A stretch of 64,000 nucleotides of DNA, from the NCBI RefSeq assembly GCF_000316625.1, contig NC_019676.1:1475001-1539000 (forward strand). The letters run 5' to 3'. Positions 34,466 to 44,326 of the stretch are shown here, piece by piece. A program made the position numbers and the translations under genes. The DNA is from Nostoc sp. PCC 7107. Lineage in GTDB: Bacteria > Cyanobacteriota > Cyanobacteriia > Cyanobacteriales > Nostocaceae. Every line of letters starts with the position of its first letter. Position 1 is the first letter of the stretch. A model generated the notes under the pieces. The model saw only the letters and a list, made by a program, of their open reading frames with translations, had not been told where the DNA came from and did not search any database.

Positions 34466-35503
34466 GTGGAGATTAGCAGACGAGATTTACTGAAGATAGC
34501 TTCTGCTTCAGGTTTAGGAACAGTCGGACTAGCAGCTTCAACCGGACTTTCTAAACAAGCTTTAGCCCAAAATCAGCCTACTCCTACTCAGACCAAAACA
34601 GGCGAAATGATCTATCGACAATTAGGACGCACTAGGGAAAGAGTATCAGTAATTGGTTTGGGTGGACACCACATTGGTAGACCAAAAGATGAAGAAGAAG
34701 GAATTCGGCTGATCCGTACAGCTATTGATCGCGGTATCAACTTTATGGATAATAGCTGGGACTATCACAACGGTGGGAGTGAAATTCGGATGGGTAAAGC
34801 ACTCCGGGATGGTTATCGGCAAAAAGTCTTTCTGATGACTAAAATCGATGGTCGCACCAAAGAAGCTGCGGCCAAGCAAATTGACGATTCTTTAAAAAGA
34901 TTACAGAGCGATCGCATAGACTTATTGCAGCACCATGAAATCATCCGTATGGAAGACCCAGACCGGATTTTTGCCCCTGGTGGCGCAATGGAGGCGGTTC
35001 TTGCAGCCCAAAAAGCCGGGAAAATTCGCTACATCGGCTTTACTGGTCACAAAGACCCCTTAGTTCACCTGAGAATGCTTGATGTTGCTGCTCAAAACAA
35101 CTTTCGTTTTGATACAGTACAAATGCCGCTAAATGTGATGGATGCTCATTTTCGCAGTTTTGAACGCCAAGTTTTACCCAGACTAGTTAAAGATGGAATT
35201 GGTGTATTGGGAATGAAATCAATGGGTGATCAAAACATTCTCAAAAGCAACACAGTTAAACCTATAGAATGCCTACACTATGCGATGAATTTACCAACAT
35301 CAACAGTGATTACAGGCATTGAAAGCATGAAAATCTTAGACCAAGCTTTTGAAGCAATTCAGACATTTCAACCCATGAGTCAAGCCCAAGTTAAAGAACT
35401 GCTAAATCGGACTCGCCAAGCTGCTGTTAAAGGTCAATATGAATTATTCAAAACTACTAGTCAATTTGATAGTACAGCACTTAATCCTGAGTGGTTAGGT
35501 TGA
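34466..35503 (+). CDS. Tat-exported aldo/keto reductase
   Basis: It starts at GTG 34466. The N-terminus MEISRRDLLKIASASGL is a twin-arginine signal followed by a hydrophobic stretch and an Ala-Gln cleavage region (QALAQNQ), so the enzyme is probably exported folded to the periplasm or thylakoid lumen. The mature part is an AKR with Asp and Tyr in FMDNSWDYH, Lys in LMTKIDGR and His in LLQHHE. A 345-residue length suits the family. A Tat-exported AKR must bring NADP(H) or another cofactor with it, so its substrate is open. Promoter assumed in the 169-bp gap, which also has STRR-like TCCCTAT units (34328-34345). Confidence 0.85.
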   Translation: MEISRRDLLKIASASGLGTVGLAASTGLSKQALAQNQPTPTQTKTGEMIYRQLGRTRERVSVIGLGGHHIGRPKDEEEGIRLIRTAIDRGINFMDNSWDYHNGGSEIRMGKALRDGYRQKVFLMTKIDGRTKEAAAKQIDDSLKRLQSDRIDLLQHHEIIRMEDPDRIFAPGGAMEAVLAAQKAGKIRYIGFTGHKDPLVHLRMLDVAAQNNFRFDTVQMPLNVMDAHFRSFERQVLPRLVKDGIGVLGMKSMGDQNILKSNTVKPIECLHYAMNLPTSTVITGIESMKILDQAFEAIQTFQPMSQAQVKELLNRTRQAAVKGQYELFKTTSQFDSTALNPEWLG

Positions 35504-35570
35504 TTTACCAAAGAATTTATAAGGTCAGAGAATTCAAAATCTGAATTCTCTAACTTTCTACCTTATATAA

Positions 35571-37475
35571 TTACTCTTTAATTGTGAAACTAATTGGCTT
35601 TCTGCTAGGAGCCAACACCATTAAAACATCAAATTGCTCTTTATCTGGTGTGGTAGCACTTGTAGCACTAATACTGTAAACTGAGCCAACAATTGGTTTC
35701 CAAGGGCGGAAATTTTTATCATCAAAGAAACTGGGCAAAAATCCATAAATCCAAGATAAAGTAGACCCCCCATTTAAATAAAAATATCCATAGTTAGGAC
35801 GGGGTAAAGAATTAGTCGCAGTTTTAAAATTATAAGTTGAAGGTAATGGAATATAAGGCTGTGGTACTAAATCTTGTATTGCGCCAAATCCTGTGGTGAT
35901 TACAACAGTTTTTTCGTCTACCCAATTATAAGCTAACAAACTTTGTGAAGCTTCTCCGCCTACATCCCAACTCGTGATGTTTTGATCTTTGATATTATGA
36001 GTATTCACTACAACTTCTCCTGTTGAGAAAGATGTAATAAATTCATCTAACTTCTTCAGAGTAATTTCAGCGGCGGCTCGATTGTTTGTTTCTAAAGCCA
36101 TACCTATCCCTAAATTCAAGTTAGGAACTGAGCCTAACAATCCTCCTTTAGAAGGAAACAGAAAGAAAGCATAGTCACCATCCATCCAATTGAGGATGTC
36201 TTTTTCTAAATCGAGTTTAGTACTACTAAAAACAAAACTCCGCAGTTGAGTGAGATATTCTTTGAGTTGTGGCTTTGCACTCAAAGCTTCGGTTAAAATT
36301 AGCCATTTCTGGTTAAGATTGCGCCCAGTGGCAGCAGAGTAGGTAGCAGCTGGTAATCTGGTGACTATAGCTTCTGGCTGTTCAGTTTGAAATTCATCTT
36401 TTTCTGATTTAGGAGTTTGGCGATAGGCTGTAGCTTGAAAACGCAATCCTTCTGGTTCTACTGTTAAAAAACCATTGACACTACCAAAGCTTTTTAATTC
36501 ATCAAGGTTAATCGCATCAGCACCAAGAACAGGAAAAGGCAAACTTGGATCTTTGGTAATATCGTTAATTAAAGGCACAAAAGTGGACAAATTTTCATAA
36601 ATTGAAAACAAAGATTTAGCATACTGAGGATTTTTGATTGTGTCTTGGAATTGAGGATTTTGAGTAAGATTGTTATCTCCTTGAGCAGCATCAATGATCT
36701 GCTCAATGGGTTTAGCCGTAATCCCGGTGACAATATAACCTGGTAAAGTAGCGATCGCAATTCCTCTTGGTCTTGTTTTTAACCAATCTGGATTACCCAA
36801 AATCGGCGGTATAGCCGCTAAGTTTGATTTTTTCTGAGAACGAACCTGCTTGAGTTGTGGTTTGCGTTGAATCTTGGGTGTATTTGCTGGATCTGGAGGT
36901 AATTCTGGTAATTTGGGTTCAGAATTTGATTCTGGTGTTTCCGGCGATGGTGTTGCTTCTGGTGATTCTGGTAATTTTGGTGATTTTGGGGTTTCTGGAG
37001 GTTGCACTTCCACAATAGTAATGCCTTTATACTCCGTGACCTTTACCCGTTTTGGATCTCCACTTTTAAGTAAGTCGATAAAAGGCTGTACGCGTGACTC
37101 ATCTTTGATAGGAGCCAGCATCACAAAATTATTATCTATGGTTGCGGTTGTACCTTCAACCTTGGGCAAAAAAGCAAATGCGACTTGATCACCTATCAAA
37201 GACTCAATCTCGCGTACATAGCTGAGTTTAAAAGAAGGTGGTAAATATTTAGAGGCTGCGGTAAAGGCTCTTTCAAATAAATAAAAACGATTTAAGGCTG
37301 TCCAAGCATCTACCTTGGTATTGACTAAGCCAACCAATGGTGTATCTGCTGGTAAAATATTGGCGATCGCTGGGGTAATAGATGTAGTAGATGCCGCAGT
37401 TTCGCTAGTCTCAGCCACAGGAGAAGTAACTGCTAAAGCAGATAATAGCGATACTGTAATAATCGGTGATACCAT
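35571..37475 (-). CDS. DUF3352-type protein
   Basis: The 634-residue product has a short hydrophobic N-terminus (VSPIITVSLLSALAVTSPV) that may be an export signal. The body starts PADTPLVGLVNTKVDAWTALN, the usual opening of DUF3352 proteins, and contains repeated ferredoxin-like strand/helix segments. A Pro/Glu/Ser-rich insert (about residues 163-215, many PESPE/PKLPE units) interrupts the N-terminal half. The function of DUF3352 is unknown; members are common in cyanobacteria and probably periplasmic. It is a single-gene unit, convergent with the AKR at 35503. Confidence 0.78.
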   Translation of the reverse strand: MVSPIITVSLLSALAVTSPVAETSETAASTTSITPAIANILPADTPLVGLVNTKVDAWTALNRFYLFERAFTAASKYLPPSFKLSYVREIESLIGDQVAFAFLPKVEGTTATIDNNFVMLAPIKDESRVQPFIDLLKSGDPKRVKVTEYKGITIVEVQPPETPKSPKLPESPEATPSPETPESNSEPKLPELPPDPANTPKIQRKPQLKQVRSQKKSNLAAIPPILGNPDWLKTRPRGIAIATLPGYIVTGITAKPIEQIIDAAQGDNNLTQNPQFQDTIKNPQYAKSLFSIYENLSTFVPLINDITKDPSLPFPVLGADAINLDELKSFGSVNGFLTVEPEGLRFQATAYRQTPKSEKDEFQTEQPEAIVTRLPAATYSAATGRNLNQKWLILTEALSAKPQLKEYLTQLRSFVFSSTKLDLEKDILNWMDGDYAFFLFPSKGGLLGSVPNLNLGIGMALETNNRAAAEITLKKLDEFITSFSTGEVVVNTHNIKDQNITSWDVGGEASQSLLAYNWVDEKTVVITTGFGAIQDLVPQPYIPLPSTYNFKTATNSLPRPNYGYFYLNGGSTLSWIYGFLPSFFDDKNFRPWKPIVGSVYSISATSATTPDKEQFDVLMVLAPSRKPISFTIKE

Positions 37476-37510
37476 TTTGAATTTTAGATTTTAGATTTTA
37501 GAATTGCAAC

Positions 37511-37607
37511 CTAGTACTGCAAGGCGGAAGTCAAAATTCAAAAAGCTGATAAAGCAACCTTTTTGGCAATTTGAAATGTGTAATTTATTTACGCCGTACT
37601 GTACTAG
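37511..37607. mobile_element. MITE-like element, CTAGTAC family, copy 3 (short form)
   Basis: CTAGTAC (37511-37517) and GTACTAG (37601-37607) are the inverted ends of a 97-bp element. CAAGGCGGAAGTCAAAA near the left end and CCTTTTTGGCAATT and TTATTTACG near the right match the longer copies at 12552 and 46427. The flanks CAAC at 37507-37510 and 37608-37611 form a 4-bp direct repeat, a candidate target duplication. Confidence 0.7.
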
Positions 37608-37828
37608 CAACTAAATGTATAAAGCATAAAACACAATTATGCGGATTTCTTTTTTATATTTTTATTACTAGTAAATAAATATTTTTTGAGAAAAATTAAA
37701 ATTCAGTATTAAAAAATAATTAGTTTTAACAATTAGTAGTCAATGGTCAAGAGTCAATAGCCCAAAAAAAGCTTAATTTTGGACTATTGACAGCTTCAAC
37801 TAAAAATCTTTGGCACCACCTTAAGTTC

Positions 37829-39784
37829 TTAAGTATTGATTGTCCCCGTCACAGGTGAACTAGGACTAGCATAAGATTTGATGGGCATTCTGCCAGCTAA
37901 GTATGCCAAACGACCAGCGACGGTTGCCAAATTCATCGCATACGCCATTGCTGGGGCATTTTGGGCTAGGGCGATCGCACTATTAATTAATAAAGCATCT
38001 GCGCCTAATTCCATTGCTTGAGACGCTTCTGAAGGTGAACCAATACCTGCATCCACCACAACCGGCACATGAGCGTTTTCAATAATGATTTGGATATTGG
38101 CGGTGGTTTTTAATCCTTGTCCTGAACCAATGGGTGATGCTAAAGGCATAACTGTTGCACAGCCAACTTCTTCTAACCGTTTAGCTAACATCGGGTCAGC
38201 ATTAATATACGGTAATACGGCAAACCCTTCTTTTACCAGCTGTTCAGCAGCTTGCAGCGTGCCAATAGGATCTGGGAGTAAATATTTGGAATCGGGTATG
38301 ACTTCTAATTTCACAAAATTATTATCTTCCTGCCCCAACAATTTCGCCATTTCTCGACCCAAACGGGCTACGCGAATCGCTTCTTCAGCAGTTTGACAAC
38401 CAGCAGTATTCGGCAACATCCAAATTTTTGACCAATCCAATGCTTCTGCTAAACCTTCATGTCCGGGGGTTTTGGTTTGGACGCGTCTGACTGCAACAGT
38501 GACAATTTGACAGCAACTCTGCACAACACTTTGCTGCATTTCTGCAATACTGCGATACTTGCCGGTTCCCGTCATCAAGCGGGATTGAAAGGTTTTGCCA
38601 GCAATTATAAGTGGGGAGTCGGCAAGTGGAGAGTTGGGAATTGGTGATAAAACTGGGCGATCGCCATTGGTAAAATTAGCAGAGTGAGTGAGCATAGGGG
38701 CAGTAGATGGCTTGGTATGAAAACGAGAATAATGGAAATGGGCAAGTATCGGATCAGATTTGTGTTCGCAGATTAAATCAGCAATTAGCGCGGCTGTCAC
38801 AGGCGCTAGTAAAATGCCGTTACGATAATGACCTGTAGCCAAAGTCAAGTTTTCACAATGGCTAGTGCCGAGAATTGGTAATTCATCTGGGGTTGCAGGC
38901 CGAAAACCCCACCAAAATTTTTGGATGGAATAATCTTTTAATTTTGGATATAGGCGAATAGCGTTCTCAAGTAAAGATTGCATCCCCTCTGGGGTGTTAT
39001 TGGCAGTAAAACCCACATCTTCGCTAGTCGCACCCAAAATAATCGAACGATTCCGCCTGGGTACGATGTAAATATTTTCACCGAATAAAACTCGTCTCAG
39101 AGGTAATTCCGGCACAAAATCAGGTAATTGGATTTTCAGCATTTGCCCTTTGCGCGGAGTCACAGGCAAAGGTAATAATTCACTAGACCAAGCACCAGCC
39201 GCTAAAACATAGTGGCTGGCGCGAATTACACCTATGTTGGTTTGTACGCCGATAACTTGCCCTTGCTGTTGGATTAATCCTTCGACTGTGATATTTTCTT
39301 TAATTTCAATGCCGAGAGATTGAGCCGCTGTCCATAGTGCTTGGGCTAATGCCCGATTATCAACTTGAGCATCTTCAGGATACCACCAGCCACCGACGAC
39401 ATCATTTCCCAATCCTGGCTGATATTGATGAATGGCAGTTTGATCTAGCCAATAAGCAGGTGATTCACCCACTATAGAAGAATCTGGTGTTTGATAAACA
39501 GGTGCAAGAATACCACAAGCCCAATAACCAGTACTTGTACCAGTTAAATCTTCTAATTTACTTGTCCATTCTGGGTATAAGGCACGCGATCGCCTGCATA
39601 ATTTACCCATTGCCGGATCTTGGATCATTTCGGCATCTGGTGCCAACATCCCCGCGGCCGCATGGGTAGCAGCAGCTTGGAAATCACGACAAAGTACGGT
39701 GACATTTGTCCCGCGCAATTTGAGTTCGACGGCGATCGCCAAGCCAATAACACCGCCACCAATAATTAAAACATCGCTAGTCAT
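37829..39784 (-). CDS. thiO-thiG: ThiO-ThiG fusion: glycine oxidase plus thiazole synthase
   Basis: The 651-residue product is a fusion. Residues 1 to about 370 are a DAO-type flavoenzyme ([18 protein letters not shown]-terminal [14 protein letters not shown]), matching ThiO, which oxidises glycine to the imine used for thiazole formation. Residues from about 393 are ThiG ([36 protein letters not shown] with the Schiff-base lysine, [10 protein letters not shown]). Such fusions are known from cyanobacteria. The linker (about 38610-38646) is made of STRR-like heptads. The ATG at 39784 lies within a TAGTCAT repeat. No thiS or TPP riboswitch is apparent next to it. Confidence 0.93.
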   Translation of the reverse strand: MTSDVLIIGGGVIGLAIAVELKLRGTNVTVLCRDFQAAATHAAAGMLAPDAEMIQDPAMGKLCRRSRALYPEWTSKLEDLTGTSTGYWACGILAPVYQTPDSSIVGESPAYWLDQTAIHQYQPGLGNDVVGGWWYPEDAQVDNRALAQALWTAAQSLGIEIKENITVEGLIQQQGQVIGVQTNIGVIRASHYVLAAGAWSSELLPLPVTPRKGQMLKIQLPDFVPELPLRRVLFGENIYIVPRRNRSIILGATSEDVGFTANNTPEGMQSLLENAIRLYPKLKDYSIQKFWWGFRPATPDELPILGTSHCENLTLATGHYRNGILLAPVTAALIADLICEHKSDPILAHFHYSRFHTKPSTAPMLTHSANFTNGDRPVLSPIPNSPLADSPLIIAGKTFQSRLMTGTGKYRSIAEMQQSVVQSCCQIVTVAVRRVQTKTPGHEGLAEALDWSKIWMLPNTAGCQTAEEAIRVARLGREMAKLLGQEDNNFVKLEVIPDSKYLLPDPIGTLQAAEQLVKEGFAVLPYINADPMLAKRLEEVGCATVMPLASPIGSGQGLKTTANIQIIIENAHVPVVVDAGIGSPSEASQAMELGADALLINSAIALAQNAPAMAYAMNLATVAGRLAYLAGRMPIKSYASPSSPVTGTINT

Positions 39785-39819
39785 TAGTCATTAGTCATTG
39801 GTTATTAGCCATTGATCAT
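39778..39819. repeat. STRR, six heptamers of the TAGTCAT type
   Basis: Three perfect TAGTCAT units (39778-39798) and three degenerate ones (TGGTTAT, TAGCCAT, TGATCAT) up to 39819. The first unit includes the start codon of the ThiO-ThiG gene. Confidence 0.85.
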
Positions 39820-39947
39820 TAGTACACAACTAAATAACTTATAACTAATAACTTGTAACCAATGACTAGGGATTGGGGAAAGTATGAAGTGTGAAGTATG
39901 AAAATTCATCTTTTATCTTTTATCCGTCCCCAGTACCCAGTCACGCA

Positions 39948-40400
39948 CTACCACAAAGCCCGAATCGGTTCTCTTGTATACTCGTTATCACTAACGGATG
40001 TATCAGTTGATTGTACTTCTCTGGTATTTGTTGTATCTGTATTGTCAGGTGATGAAAAGGACTCTGTGGGAGTAGTATTTTGAGCAACGCTGGTGCGACG
40101 TTCAGTTGTGTTTGTATTCAGGTTTTCCTGCCTAACACTACTGCTGCCCCTGGCTTCTGTGGGAGCATTATCTTCTTGAGGAGTGCTGGCTCTGTCTTCA
40201 CTTAAGCCACGACTACCTCTACTGGGGGCAGTGCTATTAACATTAATATTAGCTGGGAGAACGCGTGATGTTTTGCCACCGGGAGCATTATTACTGGCAG
40301 TTTGTTGCCCTCCACCCATTGGAAAGTTGATGCCTAGCAACGTACCCAATAAAATTGCCAAGCCTCCACCCATCAGAATAAGCGGTGTCCATCTACCCAT
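39948..40400 (-). CDS. small single-span membrane protein with disordered Ser/Thr/Asn-rich tail
   Basis: The 150-residue product has one N-terminal hydrophobic segment (about residues 6-24, LILMGGGLAILLGTLLGI) and then about 120 residues rich in Ser, Thr, Asn, Arg and Glu with no hydrophobic core, so it is probably a membrane-anchored, disordered protein facing outwards. I do not recognise a family. The composition argues for a real gene: the frame is open throughout, starts with ATG and matches the codon style of its neighbours. It lies between ThiO-ThiG and the divergent cimA gene. Confidence 0.6.
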   Translation of the reverse strand: MGRWTPLILMGGGLAILLGTLLGINFPMGGGQQTASNNAPGGKTSRVLPANINVNSTAPSRGSRGLSEDRASTPQEDNAPTEARGSSSVRQENLNTNTTERRTSVAQNTTPTESFSSPDNTDTTNTREVQSTDTSVSDNEYTREPIRALW

Positions 40401-40858
40401 ATTGTTTTTCTCCTTTGTAACCTAACCTTTTGATTTCCTTTCCTATTCGATAGCCCTGATCCAATAATCCGTAACATCCTCTGCTTGAGGGGCTAAACGC
40501 AGGTCTATTGTAGGAGAATGGGAAGGAAGCGATCGCTGTCTTTGTGACGCTAATTCACGGCCAATACATCACTTGATCGATCGCACTAGCACCATCACTG
40601 CCAACTAACTGACTGTTCTTTGCTTTAGCACCACCGTTTTAGAGGTCAATACCATTTTGCAGCAAAATTTTTCGTAATTTAAACCCCAAATTTTCCCGAT
40701 ACGCCTTAATCTAACTGAACACGGCGCTGAACGCAGCTACAGATAAACGTATTTTTTGTACTTTGAGTTAGTACTTTGGGCATATTTAAATTACCAAATC
40801 GGCGTTTTGTTGTATATTGGCACATTTCCTCTACAGTTGTCTCGCATGATTTTGCCTT
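40401..40858. other. divergent intergenic region upstream of cimA
   Basis: 458 bp without a gene. It contains two HIP1-like sites, a short repeat-like block near 40709-40740 (AACACGGCGCTGAACGCAG) also seen in diverged form near 51208, and otherwise A/T-rich promoter-like DNA before the cimA ATG. No riboswitch or leader peptide was recognised. Confidence 0.5.
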
Positions 40859-42514
40859 ATGACTACAAATTCTTCTCCTCAAATTTGGCTTTATGACACC
40901 ACGCTACGGGATGGCACTCAATGCGAAGGGCTATCGGTGTCTATTGAAGACAAGCTACGCATTGCTAAGAAACTCGACCAATTGGGAATTCCCTTCATTG
41001 AAGGTGGTTGGCCTGGTGCCAATCCGAAGGATGTTCAATTTTTCTGGCAACTCCAAGAAGATCCGCTTAAACAATCAGAAATTGTGGCATTTTGTTCTAC
41101 ACGTCGCCCTCATACCGTGGCCGCAGCTGAACCAATGTTGCAAGCAATCTTAACGGCGGGTTCTCGCTGGGTAACAATTTTTGGCAAATCTTGGGATTTA
41201 CACGTTACCGAAAGTCTCAAGACAACTTTAGAAGAAAATTTAGCGATGATCCGCGATACTATTGAGTATTTTCGCTCACATGGGCGACGCGTGATTTACG
41301 ATGCCGAACATTGGTTTGATGGCTACAAACACAACAGAGATTATGCTTTACAGACATTAGAGGCCGCGATCGCATCTGGGGCTGAATGGCTAGTTTTATG
41401 TGATACAAATGGCGGAACTTTGCCTCACGAAGTCAGCGAAAGTGTAGAAATAGTCAATAGTTATTTGTCATCTGTCATTTGTCAAAAATTAATGACAAAT
41501 GACAAAGTACAAAGGACAATTCCTCAAATTGGCATTCATACTCATAATGATTGTGATATGGCTGTCGCCAATGCCCTAGCAGCTGTCATGGCAGGGGCAA
41601 CAATGGTACAAGGAACAATAAATGGATATGGTGAACGCTGCGGCAATGCCAACCTTTGTTCTTTAATACCCAACTTACAATTAAAGATGGGTTATAGCTG
41701 TATCGGAGAACACCAGCTTACTCAACTAACAGAAGCGAGTCGCTTTGTCAGTGAGGTAGTCAATCTTGCCCCTGATGAACACGCACCTTTTGTCGGACGT
41801 TCGGCTTTTGCTCACAAAGGCGGGGTGCATGTCTCCGCAGTTGAACGGAATCCCCTAACTTATGAACACATTCAGCCCGCACAAGTCGGGAATCGACGGC
41901 GGATAGTAATTTCCGAACAATCGGGACTCAGTAATGTACTAGCCAAAGCCCGGACTTTTGGCATTGAATTAGATAAGCAAACACCAGAAGCACGGCAAAT
42001 TCTCCAACGCCTCAAACAATTGGAGAGTCAAGGCTATCAATTTGAAGCCGCAGAAGCGAGTTTTGCGCTGTTGATGTATGAAGTTTTAGGCGCTAGACAA
42101 GAGTTTTTTGAAGTCAAAGGTTTTCAAGTACACTGTGACTTGGTGGAAGGAAAAGAAACGAGCAGTGCTTTAGCCACAGTCAAAGTCGCCGTCAACGGGC
42201 AAAATATTTTAGAAGCGGCGGAAGGAAACGGCCCCGTTGCGGCTTTAGATGCAGCCTTACGCAAAGCTTTAGTCAATTTTTACCCCCAACTCGCCAGCTT
42301 TGAATTGACAGATTATAAAGTGCGGATTCTCGACGGACACGCGGGTACAGCCGCCAAAACCAGAGCATTGGTAGAGTCAGGAAACGGCTATCAACGCTGG
42401 ACAACTATCGGCGTTTCTACCAATATTTTGGCAGCTTCCTATCAAGCAGTAGTTGAGGGATTGGAATATGGTTTGTTATTACATTCCCAAGCAGAAGCAG
42501 CATTAAAAGTTTAA
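40859..42514 (+). CDS. cimA: citramalate synthase (CimA)
   Basis: The 551-residue product has an N-terminal HMGL-type TIM barrel (LYDTTLRDGTQCEGLSVS at 11-28; IGIHTHNDCD at 224-233 with the metal-binding His pair) and a C-terminal LeuA-type regulatory domain. It condenses pyruvate and acetyl-CoA to citramalate, the first step of the threonine-independent isoleucine route used by many cyanobacteria. The barrel is interrupted at about residues 201-220 by a peptide coded by STRR DNA (see finding). Length and the EGGWPGANPKD block favour CimA over isopropylmalate synthase. Confidence 0.9.
   Translation: MTTNSSPQIWLYDTTLRDGTQCEGLSVSIEDKLRIAKKLDQLGIPFIEGGWPGANPKDVQFFWQLQEDPLKQSEIVAFCSTRRPHTVAAAEPMLQAILTAGSRWVTIFGKSWDLHVTESLKTTLEENLAMIRDTIEYFRSHGRRVIYDAEHWFDGYKHNRDYALQTLEAAIASGAEWLVLCDTNGGTLPHEVSESVEIVNSYLSSVICQKLMTNDKVQRTIPQIGIHTHNDCDMAVANALAAVMAGATMVQGTINGYGERCGNANLCSLIPNLQLKMGYSCIGEHQLTQLTEASRFVSEVVNLAPDEHAPFVGRSAFAHKGGVHVSAVERNPLTYEHIQPAQVGNRRRIVISEQSGLSNVLAKARTFGIELDKQTPEARQILQRLKQLESQGYQFEAAEASFALLMYEVLGARQEFFEVKGFQVHCDLVEGKETSSALATVKVAVNGQNILEAAEGNGPVAALDAALRKALVNFYPQLASFELTDYKVRILDGHAGTAAKTRALVESGNGYQRWTTIGVSTNILAASYQAVVEGLEYGLLLHSQAEAALKV
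41459..41518. repeat. STRR-derived palindromic insert inside cimA
   Basis: TTTGTCA-type heptamers on the plus strand (41463-41484) are followed by inverted ATGACAA-type heptamers (41492-41505), forming a potential hairpin. The insert is in frame and codes about 20 residues with no family resemblance. Confidence 0.75.
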
Positions 42515-42536
42515 TGCTATTGGTGAGAGTAGTCAG

Positions 42537-42565
42537 ATCCCCGACTTCTTCAAGAAGTCGGGGAT
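42537..42565 (+). terminator. 14-bp perfect hairpin after cimA
   Basis: ATCCCCGACTTCTT (42537-42550) and AAGAAGTCGGGGAT (42552-42565) are complementary around one base. It lies 22 bp past the cimA stop and has the same core as the hairpin at 26963. Confidence 0.7.
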
Positions 42566-42598
42566 ATCGTACCTCAATACTTAATATTCAGCACTCAG

Positions 42599-43216
42599 AT
42601 GACTCAAAGCTTACGTAAATTAGTTACATTCGATGAATTTATCGCTTGGTACCCAGAAAACCCACAGCGACGCTATGAATTGCATGACGGAGTAATTGTT
42701 GAAATGTCCCCACCTACTGGCGACCATGAACAGCTTATTGGATTTTTAGTTGGAGAAATAGTTACAGAATATAAACGTTTAAAAATGCCTTACTTTATTC
42801 CCAAAACAGCGTTCATTAAACCATTGGAAGGTGAATCAGCTTACTCACCAGATGTACTGATATTAAATCAGCATAATTTAGTCAATGAGCCTCGGTGGAA
42901 AAAAGAGTCAACTGTCAGCCAAGCTGAATCAATTCCTTTAGTAATTGATGTCGTGAGTACTAACTGGCGAGATGATTATTTAAAAAAAGCCGCTGACTAT
43001 GAAGCAGTGGGCATCCCCGAATACTGGATTGTCGATTATGCGGCTTTAGGTGGTAGGCGGTTTATCGGTAATCCCAAACAACCCACTATCTCGGTTTACT
43101 CGTTAGTTGATGGAGAATACCAAGTGCAGCAATTCCGAAATAGCGATCGCCTTGTCTCACAGATTTTCAACGAGTTAAATTTGACTGTCGAACAAATTTT
43201 TCAAAGTGTTGCGTAA
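42599..43216 (+). CDS. Uma2 family protein (DUF820, PD-(D/E)xK nuclease fold)
   Basis: The 205-residue product matches the large cyanobacterial Uma2 family: LVTFDEFIAWYPENPQRRYELHDGVIVEM at the N-terminus, then SAYSPDVLILNQ (PD), PLVIDVVSTNWRDDYLKKAADY (the E/D-x-K region) and GIPEYWIVDYAALGG. These proteins have a restriction-nuclease-like fold and are present in dozens of copies per genome in cyanobacteria; their role is unknown and some may have decayed activity. Here the catalytic-type D, D and K are present. It follows the cimA hairpin, so it has its own promoter or low read-through expression. Confidence 0.88.
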   Translation: MTQSLRKLVTFDEFIAWYPENPQRRYELHDGVIVEMSPPTGDHEQLIGFLVGEIVTEYKRLKMPYFIPKTAFIKPLEGESAYSPDVLILNQHNLVNEPRWKKESTVSQAESIPLVIDVVSTNWRDDYLKKAADYEAVGIPEYWIVDYAALGGRRFIGNPKQPTISVYSLVDGEYQVQQFRNSDRLVSQIFNELNLTVEQIFQSVA

Positions 43217-43438
43217 TCTCGGCTTTTTAAGTTCTAAACGACAATATTCTTGTTTTAAGTGAGAATGTTCGAGTTCTGAAGACAAATTTTCCAGCTTTTT
43301 GCTCGAATGTTAAGGTTCAGAAGATAAAAGGTGAAGCTTTGAGGTGGAAGTGTCAGGAAATTTTCTGCGTTGGGTGTTGCGGGATATTGATTTATCTCAC
43401 GCTAAGGCGCTAAGGCGCAAAGAATAAGATGGGAGTTT

Positions 43439-43738
43439 TTGAATTTTTTGACAACTGCTTTGCGAAAATTGCTGAGTCCGGTATGGTCTATTTTTTCTTA
43501 CCTCATCAGTGGACGAGATTTATTACGTTTTCAATCAAGTAATAACAAAGCTTCTGCACCTGTAGTTTTGGCAGACATTGACTATAACAACCAAGGAAAA
43601 ACTGTCGCTTCTGCTAAAAGTCCTGGTTCGCGTGGTTCCCAAAATCGGCGCTCTGGTGATTTTGCCAACCTGGAATTTGACTCGTTACCTGCAACTAAAG
43701 AAGAAGCCGCAGCTGGGACTACCGCGATAAATCAATAG
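43439..43738 (+). CDS. small cyanobacterial protein of unknown function
   Basis: The frame opens with TTG at 43439 and gives 99 residues; I see no in-frame ATG upstream, so the start is uncertain. The N-terminus is amphipathic (FLTTALRKLLSPVWSIFSYL) and could bind a membrane. The rest is Ser/Ala-rich and polar with the motif APVVLADIDYNNQGKTVASA, which has a conserved feel but no family I can name. No operon partner. Confidence 0.5.
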   Translation: MNFLTTALRKLLSPVWSIFSYLISGRDLLRFQSSNNKASAPVVLADIDYNNQGKTVASAKSPGSRGSQNRRSGDFANLEFDSLPATKEEAAAGTTAINQ

Positions 43739-43932
43739 AGTTCAGTTAACAGCAAATTAGGCTCGAATGTTGGGTTTCGCTACGCTTCACCCAACCTACG
43801 CCGGAATAGTATTAATTTATTTATAAGGAGTGTCAGGTTATGGGAGCAATAACATTTTGCCTTCGGAGTTGAAAGTGCTGAGTGAAGAGTAAAAATACTC
43901 ATCCTTAGCCTCTAACCTCTAGCCCCTAACCC

Positions 43933-44166
43933 TTATGTAAAGCTTTCCCAGGCTTGAGCCAGCAATTGACTTAACCAACGTCGCTGCTGCCGATCTAACA
44001 ATTGATCATCTTCCAGGATTTGGGCGGTTAAGTCTTCCAAAGATTTACCTTGAGAACGGACAATTTTAATTACTCCGGCGATCGCTGAAGCTACAAGTTC
44101 TTCATCAATGGGCTTTTGTTGTAACGCAAGAATGTCTTGAGGGCTGTCTGGAATGGGATAATTCAT
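43933..44166 (-). CDS. small helical protein of unknown function
   Basis: The 77-residue product is predicted to be all helical (IDEELVASAIAGVIKIVRSQG, then LEDLTAQILEDDQLLDRQQRRWLSQLLAQAWESF), soluble and acidic/basic mixed. It has an ATG start and is divergent from the CruA/CruP-like gene. I recall similar short proteins in other cyanobacteria but cannot name a family. The 160-bp gap should hold both promoters. Confidence 0.6.
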   Translation of the reverse strand: MNYPIPDSPQDILALQQKPIDEELVASAIAGVIKIVRSQGKSLEDLTAQILEDDQLLDRQQRRWLSQLLAQAWESFT

Positions 44167-44326
44167 GGCGTGGGTTTACAAAGTTACAAAATGAGAAAAA
44201 AAATTGACAAATTATTAAAAGTTCTTTACAGAATCTTTATTTGAGTAATAGGGCGGAGTCTACAAGAATTTTTGCCATTAATAAATCTGTCGAAATGAGT
44301 ATTTTAAGCGGAGATGTCAAGGAAAC

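Noticed and set aside
40401-40858. Riboswitch or T-box-like leader before cimA
   Set aside because: No recognisable structure or conserved motif could be seen, so no claim is made.
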